A program made the position numbers and the translations under genes. Shown here piece by piece: positions 25,512 through 34,371 of a DNA stretch of 64,000 nucleotides (positions are counted from its first letter, which is position 1; each line of letters begins with the position of its first letter). The notes beneath the pieces were generated by a model, which was not told the DNA's origin, searched no databases, and saw only the letters and a list, made by a program, of their open reading frames with translations. The stretch comes from Corallococcus caeni (lineage in GTDB: Bacteria; Myxococcota; Myxococcia; Myxococcales; Myxococcaceae), in assembly GCF_036245865.1 (NCBI RefSeq), contig NZ_BTTW01000005.1, positions 434,001-498,000 of the forward strand. The letters are read 5' to 3'.

Positions 25512-27326
25512 CTACTGCCCGATGCCGAGGAGGGCCTCGGGCTTCGTGAGGCCGCGCGCGCGGGCGACGGGCTGGAGGATGTCCTGCGGGGGCGCGTCCG
25601 CGGTGAGCAGCAGCGCGCGCACGGCGGTCTCCACCACGTCCTCGGCGCCGGGGCGCACCATGCCGCGCCGGGCGTCCTCCACGCGCTTGCCGCGGTACAG
25701 GTCGAAGCGCTCCTTCACGTGCTTCGCCACGTCCGCGACGGCCTTGTCGCCCGCGTCCACGCGCAGCTCCAGCTCGTTGCGAAGCTGCACGGGGTCCGCC
25801 AGCACGCCGTAGCGGTCATAGCCCTTGTGGGCCAGGTCCTCGTGCAGCACCGCGTAGTCCTGCGTGTTGGGCGCGGCCACCTGCTGGGGCGTCAAGAGGT
25901 CGCGCATCACCGCCGTCACGGTGGCCGTCACCGTCAGCCGGTGCAGCTGCACGTCGTAGACGAAGTCCGAGTACATGGGCTCCTCCACGGTGATGGGCTC
26001 GCGGAAGACGGCGTCGCGGTTGCGCTGCACCTCGGCGCGCTGGAGCTCCGCCTTGTCCAGCGCCGCCTGCACGGCCACCTCCAGCACGCGCGCCGCCTTG
26101 GCCTTCTGCACCATCAGGCCCTCGTCCTGCGTGCACTGCCCCGAGCACCGCTCCGGGTCGCACTCGCTGGGCATCTTGCCCGGGCTCTTCGCGTCGCGAG
26201 CCTCCTCGCCGCACTCCTGGATGGCCGCGCGGCACTCGCGCTTCTCCCGCTCGCGGCAGCGCTCGGCGGCGTCGCGCAGCGTGCCCAGTTCCACCTGGGC
26301 GCGCAGGTACTCGCGCAGCACCGCGGCCTGCTTGCGCTCCACGCCCTCCAGGGTGCGCTCCGTCTCCAACAGCTTCTTCTCGTAGTCGCCGCGCCTGGGG
26401 TTGGGCACGGAGCGGTTGCCCGCGAGGTAGCGCTGGCTGCGCTGGGAGTCCTCCACCGCCTTGAGCGGCAGCACGCGCTCCAGGGCCAGGTCCAGCTTCA
26501 CGCCCACGCGGCCCGGGGGCGCCTCCGTCACGACCTTCAGGGGCAGCTTCGTGGGGAGCGCCGCGGCCAGCCGTCCCGCGCTCAGCCGCTGCGCCACGTC
26601 GGGGGCCTGGGCGTTGTCCTCCACGGGCGTGGCCACCACCAGGAAGGCCACCTCGTCGCGCAGCCGCTGCCGCACGGCCTCCGCGCGCTCACGGGCCGCG
26701 GTGGCGCCCACGCGCTCCTGGTCCGCGCGCACGTAGGCCACGAGCGCGTTGCCCAGCTTGCCCGCCTTCTCCAGCGTGTCCGCGCTGGCGAAGAAGCGCT
26801 TCGCCCACGCCACCTGCACCGCGTCCACGCCCTTGCGAGCGTTCACGTGGTCCGGCGACACGGCCAGCACCGCGTCCAGCTCCGCGCGAGCATCCTGGAG
26901 CTTCTCCTCCTTGAGCAGCCCCAGGGCCACGCCCACGCGCGCCTCCAGCGTCTGCGCGAGCAGCGCGCGAGCCCCCTCGTGGTCGGGGTCCAGCTCCAGC
27001 ACGCGCACCAGCAGCTTGGTGGCGGACGGCAGGTCCCCGGAGGCGTGGGCGGCGCCGGCCTCCTGGTACACCTCCGCGCCCCACTCCTTGCGCACCGCGC
27101 GCAGCTTCACGGTGATTTCGGACGCCTCCGGATCCGCGGCCAGGGCGCGCAGGTAGGCGGCCTCGGCTTCCGCCCAGTGGCGCTCCTTCACGGCGCCGTC
27201 GCCCTCGCGCACCGCGCGGGAGAAGGCGGAACAGCCACTGAGCAGCACCAGCGACAGCAGGGCCAGGGCGCTCAGCCAGCGGGAGGGGGCGGGGGGGATT
27301 CGGGCGGGGGAGCTCACGCGCCGCAT
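25512..27326 (-). CDS. TPR-containing outer-membrane lipoprotein
   Basis: The 604-residue protein is a lipoprotein (LSLVLLSGCSAF lipobox). The first 200 residues carry TPR-like helices (HWAEAEAAYLRALAADPE, SGDLPSATKLLVRVLELDPD, KLQDARAELDAVLAVSPD). The middle has a cysteine-rich part (ERCREREKRECRAAIQECG and CDPERCSGQC), and the C-terminal third a beta strand/helix mix with YDVQLHRLTVTATVTAV. The role is unknown; such proteins often act as periplasmic scaffolds. It is convergent with the MFS gene. Confidence 0.8.
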   Translation of the reverse strand: MRRVSSPARIPPAPSRWLSALALLSLVLLSGCSAFSRAVREGDGAVKERHWAEAEAAYLRALAADPEASEITVKLRAVRKEWGAEVYQEAGAAHASGDLPSATKLLVRVLELDPDHEGARALLAQTLEARVGVALGLLKEEKLQDARAELDAVLAVSPDHVNARKGVDAVQVAWAKRFFASADTLEKAGKLGNALVAYVRADQERVGATAARERAEAVRQRLRDEVAFLVVATPVEDNAQAPDVAQRLSAGRLAAALPTKLPLKVVTEAPPGRVGVKLDLALERVLPLKAVEDSQRSQRYLAGNRSVPNPRRGDYEKKLLETERTLEGVERKQAAVLREYLRAQVELGTLRDAAERCREREKRECRAAIQECGEEARDAKSPGKMPSECDPERCSGQCTQDEGLMVQKAKAARVLEVAVQAALDKAELQRAEVQRNRDAVFREPITVEEPMYSDFVYDVQLHRLTVTATVTAVMRDLLTPQQVAAPNTQDYAVLHEDLAHKGYDRYGVLADPVQLRNELELRVDAGDKAVADVAKHVKERFDLYRGKRVEDARRGMVRPGAEDVVETAVRALLLTADAPPQDILQPVARARGLTKPEALLGIGQ

Positions 27327-27600
27327 TCTCGCGGGAAAGCGCGCCGGGCGTGAAGATTCCGACGGCCCGCCCGGCCGGCTACCCCTCGTGAAGGCAGACA
27401 TCCTGGCGGGTCGGGCCAGGGACGCCCGTCGTCATTAGGCTGTTGTGCCTTTTGAATGTGTCACACCCACACGGTCTTCTGCTGGCAGCGATGAGACGGG
27501 GTGCAAGCGTTCAGTGACCGGGCAGCGGGACTCCGGGAATGACGCGACGCACCAGTCAGTAGAGGGAATCAGCACCCACGAGGGGGGCTAGAGGAATCCA
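27327..27600. other. Divergent intergenic region
   Basis: This 274-base stretch between the TPR lipoprotein and a small Cys protein has no supported gene. An AT-richer patch at about 27436-27466 (GGCTGTTGTGCCTTTTGAATG and following) is the likely promoter area. GAATGTGTCACACCCACAC contains a short inverted repeat TGTGTCACACC. Nothing else is visible. Confidence 0.3.
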
Positions 27601-27837
27601 ATGCCTTGTCCACAGCCGCGTCCCACCAAGTTCCATCTCCCGCTGCGGGCCGAGTCGTTCTCCATCGAGGACCACCGCAACGTCCACTGCCGCTTCTACG
27701 GCGGCTGCATCGACGTGGCGGTCCGTCAGGACTGGGAGAGCTTCACCTGCGCCAAGTGCCCCATGTTCCAGCAGGACAAGGCGCCGGGCGCCAGCTCGTA
27801 TGCCTTCACGCAGCCCGCGAACTTCGGGCAGCCGTAG
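27601..27837 (+). CDS. Small four-cysteine protein
   Basis: The 78-residue soluble protein has HCRFYGGCID and FTCAKCPMF, four cysteines that could bind a metal or iron-sulfur centre. The flanking residues are polar with a Phe/Pro-rich end. The start ATG follows AGAGGAATCC. Codon use is like the neighbours. The family is not recognised. Confidence 0.65.
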   Translation: MPCPQPRPTKFHLPLRAESFSIEDHRNVHCRFYGGCIDVAVRQDWESFTCAKCPMFQQDKAPGASSYAFTQPANFGQP

Positions 27838-28017
27838 TGTCTCTGTTTCAAGTTCTGTGATTGAGACGGCCGGGCGTCCTGCCCTCCTCCGCGCCTCTTC
27901 GCCAGGAGGGGGAGCGGGCTGGAGGGACGCCCGTCGTCCGGTTCCGCCTCCTGTACCCCTGGACACTGCGTTCCTGGAGGACAGGGTCCACCTTGTCAGG
28001 CGGCGAGGGGACAGCGG

Positions 28018-28809
28018 ATGCAGGAGCGTCGTGTCACATCGTGGTTGGAGCTGCAGGACCTGTTGTTCGCGGGCTCGTGGAACGAGCCGCTGGGCCGGTT
28101 CCGCACGAGCTTCGTGTTCCGGGGGGTCCCGGACGCGAAGCTGGATTTGACGGCGACGCTCAACCGCCAGGGTGCGTTCGTGCGCCAGGAGCGGGACCTG
28201 CTGCGGGCCTTCCGCAAGTACGCGCGGGGTGTGCCGGGCACGGAGCGGCTGACGTCCATCTGGGACTGGCTGGCGCTGGCGCAGCACCACGGGATGCCCA
28301 CGCGGCTGCTGGACTGGACGTTCAGCCCGTACGTGGCGCTGCACTTCATGACGGAGCGCACGGACCTGCTGGCGGAGGACGGCGCCATCTGGTGCGTGGA
28401 CTATCACCAGACGAACGAGCAGTTGCCCAGGCCGCTGCGGGAGCAGTTGCGGCTGGAGGGCGCGGACGTGTTCACGGCGGAGATGCTGGCGTCGGTGGCC
28501 GGGGACCTGGCGGCGTTCGACGGGCTGGGGACGCACCCCTTCGTGTTGTTCTTCGAGCCGCCGTCGCTGGACGCGCGCATCGTGAACCAGTTCGCGCTGT
28601 TCTCGGTGATGAACGGGCCGGAGCTGAGCCTCAACGACTTCCTGGGGCACCAGCACCAGGGGGTGCGCAGGCTCGTGGTGCCGGCGAAGCTCAAGTGGGA
28701 GGTCCGCGACAAGCTCGACCAGGCGAACATCACCGAGCGGGTCCTCTTCCCCGGCCTGGACGGCCTCAGCCGCTGGCTGCGCCGCTACTACGCCCCCCGT
28801 CCCCGGTAG
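28018..28809 (+). CDS. FRG domain protein
   Basis: The 263-residue protein shows the FRG family landmarks: FVFRGVPDAKLDLTATLNR near residue 33, then ERDLLRAFRKYA, WLALAQHHGMPTRLLDWT at about 83-100 and SPYVALHFM. The FRG domain is named after its Phe-Arg-Gly motif and occurs in bacterial conflict and toxin-type proteins, but its reaction is not known. No second domain is attached. Its 3' end overlaps the convergent lipoprotein gene by 44 bases. Confidence 0.85.
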   Translation: MQERRVTSWLELQDLLFAGSWNEPLGRFRTSFVFRGVPDAKLDLTATLNRQGAFVRQERDLLRAFRKYARGVPGTERLTSIWDWLALAQHHGMPTRLLDWTFSPYVALHFMTERTDLLAEDGAIWCVDYHQTNEQLPRPLREQLRLEGADVFTAEMLASVAGDLAAFDGLGTHPFVLFFEPPSLDARIVNQFALFSVMNGPELSLNDFLGHQHQGVRRLVVPAKLKWEVRDKLDQANITERVLFPGLDGLSRWLRRYYAPRPR

Positions 28810-29308
28810 GCGAAGGCTCGGTCGCGGGAGCTTCGGGAGCGGGCGGTGGGGCCTCCGGCGGAGGAGTTTGCGCATCTGGAGCCGGTGGCGGCACCGCGAA
28901 GGAGGCATCTCCCGCCGGTGGAGGAGCCTTGGCGATCACCTCTCCCTGGGGAGTGACCGCATAGGCATCCCATGCGTCGAGGACGCGGATGCGAGGTCCA
29001 CCACACCGCCTGAAGTCCTGGTGCACCGCGACGAAGTAGAGGCCTTGGGCCTGCCCGGTGAAGACGGCGACCGCCAGACCCTGCTCCGGGCTGGCGCAGC
29101 CCTGGAACAACGTGGGGTCGGGGTTCGTGCGGATGAACTCCCGCACCGCGCCGGCCGCGGCCACCACGGCCCCGGCCTCCATGGGTTGCCCCACGAGGGT
29201 GGCGGAGGTCTCATCGGGCCATTCGATGGGCGTCTTCCACGCCGTCGGCCTCGCGGCACATCCCGCGAGCATCGCGATACATCCCGCTGCCAGTGCCCTG
29301 CCCCTCAT
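28766..29308 (-). CDS. Small Pro-rich lipoprotein
   Basis: The 180-residue product has a lipoprotein signal with lipobox LAGC (IAMLAGCAAR). A compact domain of about 100 residues holds two cysteines (LFQGCASPE and RRCGGP), followed by an Ala/Pro-rich tail typical of envelope-spanning linkers. It begins 9 bases after the JAMM lipoprotein gene stop, so the two form an operon. The function is unknown. The 3' end overlaps the FRG gene by 44 bases in antisense. Confidence 0.75.
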   Translation of the reverse strand: MRGRALAAGCIAMLAGCAARPTAWKTPIEWPDETSATLVGQPMEAGAVVAAAGAVREFIRTNPDPTLFQGCASPEQGLAVAVFTGQAQGLYFVAVHQDFRRCGGPRIRVLDAWDAYAVTPQGEVIAKAPPPAGDASFAVPPPAPDAQTPPPEAPPPAPEAPATEPSPTGDGGRSSGAASG

Positions 29309-29317
29309 CGATGCTCC

Positions 29318-30067
29318 CTATTCACGCAGCAGCCGCAGCGGCCCATTCGTGCACCGGGGCTCCGACCCCAGGTGGCTCTGTGTCGGCGCGCAGGTGCCCA
29401 GGAGGATCCACCTTCGCCGCCGTTCACTCCATTGCTCGACCTCGCCCGTGGGAAAATAGCGCAGGTAGACCCGGCTTCCGTCCATGCGCTCCGCGACCAG
29501 GGCGGAGGCCATCTCAATGGCCAGTTCCTTGAACAAGGCGGGTGCGGGATTGCCGGGAACCAGGCGCACCACCGCCATGGCGGTCAGCGGATCGAACGCA
29601 TCTGTCGGCCAGGCCAGCAGGTCCACCGAAGAAGGTGGGCTGCCACACGGATGGTTGTGGATGAACCCGACCACCCAGACTTGCGAGGCCGGATGATCAT
29701 CATCCTGGACATGCAGTGGCGCGGAGCAGCGGTCATGGCTTCCGCGAACAGGCTCGGACACGCGCCAGGACAAGGCATTTCGCCCGCCGGTGACGTAGAC
29801 GGTCGCGCAGTACTCCGTGGACAGGCCCTGGATGGGCCGCAGCGTCGCGGGGTCGCACGTCCGGGCACCTGGACGCTTGAGGAACGCGTCCGCCACATCC
29901 CGCATCAGGTCGATGGGGATGGAGTTGTCCCCAGCAGGCATCTCGACCGCGGGCACTTCCGCCCAGGGACCGCGAACGGCCTTGGCGGCCGCGACGGTGG
30001 TGGGAGCGGGCATGGAGGCCGCGCATCCCACCAGCAGCACCAGCAATGACGTCAGCGAGAATCGCAC
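29318..30067 (-). CDS. Exported lipoprotein with JAMM/RadC-type metalloprotease motif
   Basis: The 249-residue product opens with a lipoprotein signal (LTSLLVLLVGCAAS). In its centre VVGFIHNHPCGSPPSSVDLL contains the HxHP...SxxD metal-binding pattern of JAB1/MPN (JAMM) metallopeptidases, most like RadC and Mov34-type proteins, with one residue fewer between P and S. A preceding Asp/Glu for the catalytic acid could lie in the HVQDDDH segment. The GTG at 30067 is chosen (CGAGGA is 9 bases upstream); a GTG 18 bases earlier is possible. A cytoplasm-type JAMM fold in a secreted lipoprotein is unusual. Confidence 0.7.
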   Translation of the reverse strand: MRFSLTSLLVLLVGCAASMPAPTTVAAAKAVRGPWAEVPAVEMPAGDNSIPIDLMRDVADAFLKRPGARTCDPATLRPIQGLSTEYCATVYVTGGRNALSWRVSEPVRGSHDRCSAPLHVQDDDHPASQVWVVGFIHNHPCGSPPSSVDLLAWPTDAFDPLTAMAVVRLVPGNPAPALFKELAIEMASALVAERMDGSRVYLRYFPTGEVEQWSERRRRWILLGTCAPTQSHLGSEPRCTNGPLRLLRE

Positions 30068-30111
30068 GGAGCGGCATCCTCGCACCGACGCGAGGAGCGC
30101 ACCTCACGCAT

Positions 30112-30309
30112 TCACACATGCACGGGTTCCCCACCCACGGGCCCGGACCTGTCCCGGTCGCGCCGTGCCTCGCGCTCCGCGTCTTCCCTCGCCCAGCGTG
30201 CGTCATCCGTGCGCGCGTTCTTGTGCGCGAGCGCGCCGCCCGTGATGACCCCGCCCAGCACCACCAACATCACCAGGATTCCCACCACCACCGCGCCGAT
30301 GATGACCAT
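30112..30309 (-). CDS. Small single-pass membrane protein
   Basis: The 65-residue product is one membrane helix (VIIGAVVVGILVMLVVLGGVITGGALA) followed by a strongly charged cytoplasmic tail (RTDDARWAREDAEREARRDRDR). A perfect GGAGGTGG lies 5 bases upstream of the ATG at 30309, which is the main support. It precedes the JAMM lipoprotein gene on the same strand by 44 bases and could be the first gene of that operon. Confidence 0.65.
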   Translation of the reverse strand: MVIIGAVVVGILVMLVVLGGVITGGALAHKNARTDDARWAREDAEREARRDRDRSGPVGGEPVHV

Positions 30310-30503
30310 GTGGACCACCTCCACTCCCAACGGTGCGTCGCGCCTGCCCCTCCCGCAGGCCGGAGCCGACACGCCCTGCGGGACCTTGCCTCCCCGTCCG
30401 GTCCCACCTGCCTGCGACCCCGGTGCCCCCTCCTGGCAATGGACAGACACGGGACGCACCTTCGTCGAAACGCCGCCGGGACGCCCCACATGGAGGTGCG
30501 CCA

Positions 30504-30668
30504 ATGCAAGACGCCGGCACCAGACGACCCAATCCCCCAACCCCCAAGCCCTCGCTGCCCCCGCCCCCCCTTCGCCCCCAAGCCCCCCGCCCACTCCCCG
30601 CCCCGCCCACGTCCAACGGTGAATGCCCGCCGCACGACGACTTCGACGACCCCATCGCGTCCTGGTAG
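30504..30668 (+). CDS. Possible 54-residue Pro-rich peptide with strong ribosome site
   Basis: A short frame begins 5 bases after GGAGGTG and ends 11 bases before the acyl-CoA dehydrogenase start. The peptide is Pro/Arg-rich with a more distinctive acidic end ([14 protein letters not shown]). The strong ribosome site and tight spacing favour translation, perhaps as a leader; the composition is also what random GC-rich DNA gives. No homolog is claimed. Confidence 0.45.
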   Translation: MQDAGTRRPNPPTPKPSLPPPPLRPQAPRPLPAPPTSNGECPPHDDFDDPIASW

Positions 30669-30679
30669 GGAATCAGGGC

Positions 30680-32491
<1,812 letters not shown>

Positions 32492-32492
32492 C

Positions 32493-33302
32493 ATGTCCGT
32501 CTCCTTCCACCTGTGCCAGCCCGGCGGGGGCGCCTCGTGCGGCGCCTGCTGCGGCCTCTACAACTTCCGCGACCACTCCCGCGCGGCGCTGACCCGGAGG
32601 CTCACGGCGCAGACGGAGCGGCTCTCCCGCACACCCCACACCCCGGAGGCCTACGGCGAGGCCGCGCGCGAGCTCACCGCGAACCGCGACGCCCCCGCCC
32701 TCTTCCCCATCGTGCGGGTGTGTCCCCTGCTGGGCTTCCTGGACGCGGAGCACCAGCGCGTGGGCTGCCTGGGCCATCCCCGGGTGACGGGCGGCGCGGA
32801 CCTGCGCGACTGCGGCGTCTACCGCGCCACCGTCTGTGAATCCTTCACCTGTCCGTCCTTCGGCTGGCTCACCGACGCGCAGGCCCGGCTGGTCCAGGCC
32901 GCGTGCGCGGACTGGTACCTCTACGGGTTGGTCATCACGGACGTGGAGTTCGTGCGCGGCTGCCTGAAGCTCCTGGAGTGGGAGCTGGGAGGCCCCGCGT
33001 CCCCGGACATCCTGCGCGAGCGCCCCGACTCGCTCGCCGCCGTGCGCCGCCTCTTCGCCCTCAAGGAGACGGCCCCCGGCCGCGACGGACAGGCCACTGT
33101 CTTCGGCCGCTTCGCCCATGACACGGAAGGCGAACCCACCCCGCGCTCACTCGATTACGCGGCGCTGGGCACGCGCGCCGCCCCCGAGGACGACGTGGTG
33201 CTGTGCCTGGGCTACACGCCCCCGGACGCACCGGCCCTGCTCGCCGCGCGCGCCCTGGTGCGCGACCACGTGCGCGCCGTGGCCGCCACCTTCCCCGCGT
33301 AG
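32493..33302 (+). CDS. Cys-rich protein, YkgJ-type metal/Fe-S-binding candidate
   Basis: The 269-residue soluble protein has an N-terminal CGACCGLYN cluster, further cysteines in VCPLLG, GCLGHP, RDCGVYR and [11 protein letters not shown], and a helical C-terminal half. The CxxCC pattern with later single Cys residues is that of the YkgJ/UPF0153 family of putative zinc or iron-sulfur binding proteins. It is separated from the acyl-CoA dehydrogenase by one base and must share its mRNA, which suggests a helper role in the same pathway or a redox function. Confidence 0.75.
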   Translation: MSVSFHLCQPGGGASCGACCGLYNFRDHSRAALTRRLTAQTERLSRTPHTPEAYGEAARELTANRDAPALFPIVRVCPLLGFLDAEHQRVGCLGHPRVTGGADLRDCGVYRATVCESFTCPSFGWLTDAQARLVQAACADWYLYGLVITDVEFVRGCLKLLEWELGGPASPDILRERPDSLAAVRRLFALKETAPGRDGQATVFGRFAHDTEGEPTPRSLDYAALGTRAAPEDDVVLCLGYTPPDAPALLAARALVRDHVRAVAATFPA

Positions 33303-33395
33303 ACCCCGCCATCCAGAAGCCAACACCCCTCCGCACGCCGGCCGCTTGCAACGCCAGGGGGTCGTCCGCAGGTTTGCCTGCGGGAGGGTTGGCGG

Positions 33396-34250
33396 ATGGG
33401 TGGACGTTGGATGTGGATGGGGATGGTGGGGTTGTGCTCGCTCGCTTCCGGCTGTCGGGAGCACGACACCGCGGACACGGTGACGCGGACGCCGGCGTCC
33501 ATGCAGGCGCGGGACTCCGCGACCGGCGGGCTGATGGTGCCCGCCACGCCCGCGCTGGCACGGAGCACGGTGGACGGCGACCGTTCCCCAGGTGGTGACG
33601 CGCTGCTGGCGGCGAACGCGCAGGTGCCCCCCGACACGGCACCTCCACCCGGCGCCCGGCCACTTCCAGGCCCGCGGGTGAGCGAACCCGCGCAGGGCAC
33701 CACCGCGCAGGCCCCCGCGAATGCTCCAGCCCGTCAGGGCACGCCGGCGACGAACGCGAACGGCCAGCGGCAGGCCCAGGCGAACCCGAACGCTTCGCGG
33801 TCCCAGCAGGCCACCCCGGCGAACGCGAACGGCCAGCGGCAGGGCCAGGCCAACCCGGACGGCGCGCCCGCGACGCAGGCGCCCGCCGAGGGCCGGGTGA
33901 TGATTGGCGCGCAGGCCGTGCAGGCCAGCGACGACGAGGCCTGGTACGAGGGCGCGGCCAAGGCGGCGCAGGCGGCGGTGACGGACAACTCCGCCAACCG
34001 GCCGCTGGAGCAGGTCGTCATCGCGTCCAGCACGGTGAACGGCCGGGTGACGCGCGTGGCCAAGGACACCCTGCACGTGCGCGACGGCGAGGGCACCGTC
34101 TACGAGCTCCAGCTCGACCCGCGCAGCCGCGGCCTCCGCCAGGGCCAGCGCGTGCCCCTCAAGGAGCTCCAGGAGGGCACCCCGGTGCGCGCCCAGTTCG
34201 TCCTCATGGGCGGCCGCACCGTCGCGCGCGACGTGCAGGTGCGGCGCTAG
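33396..34250 (+). CDS. Lipoprotein with Asn/Gln/Ala-rich repeat linker
   Basis: The 284-residue product has a lipobox (LCSLASGC). Residues about 110-160 contain two near-identical copies of a 17-residue unit with NANGQRQ. After it comes a conserved-looking domain (residues 165-284): SDDEAWYEGAAKAAQAAV, then a small beta barrel VNGRVTRVAKDTLHVRD.E.TVYELQLD with GQRVPLKELQEGTPVRAQF, similar to OB-fold/SH3-like strands. A GGGAGGG lies 7 bases before the ATG. Function unknown. Confidence 0.75.
   Translation: MGGRWMWMGMVGLCSLASGCREHDTADTVTRTPASMQARDSATGGLMVPATPALARSTVDGDRSPGGDALLAANAQVPPDTAPPPGARPLPGPRVSEPAQGTTAQAPANAPARQGTPATNANGQRQAQANPNASRSQQATPANANGQRQGQANPDGAPATQAPAEGRVMIGAQAVQASDDEAWYEGAAKAAQAAVTDNSANRPLEQVVIASSTVNGRVTRVAKDTLHVRDGEGTVYELQLDPRSRGLRQGQRVPLKELQEGTPVRAQFVLMGGRTVARDVQVRR
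33751..33843 (+). repeat. Tandem coding repeat inside the lipoprotein gene
   Basis: Two 24-base identical blocks (33751-33774 and 33820-33843) encode NANGQRQ-type units, each followed by a more variable copy of QANP. They are 69 bases apart. The repeat is in frame and can expand or shrink without breaking the gene, so its copy number may vary between strains. Confidence 0.6.
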
Positions 34251-34282
34251 GTCCGCTGCCCCTTCGATGCCTGAAACGACGA

Positions 34283-34313
34283 CACCCGGGAAGCCATGGT
34301 GGCTCCCCGGGTG
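34283..34313. terminator. Hairpin between convergent genes, left copy
   Basis: CACCCGGG with AAGCCA pairs with TGGCT and CCCCGGGTG across a 31-base span with a single mismatch. It stands 32 bases after the lipoprotein stop and is best placed to end that transcript. Confidence 0.6.
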
Positions 34314-34324
34314 CCTGTCTTCGT

Positions 34325-34355
34325 CCCGGGCTCCCCTCACGCGAGGGGAGCCGGG
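34325..34355. terminator. Hairpin between convergent genes, right copy
   Basis: GGCTCCCCTC (34329-34338) pairs with GAGGGGAGCC (34343-34352) around a 4-base ACGC loop, extended by CCC/GGG with one bulge. It is the stronger of the two and is placed to end the M4 protease transcript from the other strand. Confidence 0.7.
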
Positions 34356-34371
34356 CTGGATGCGGATGCGG

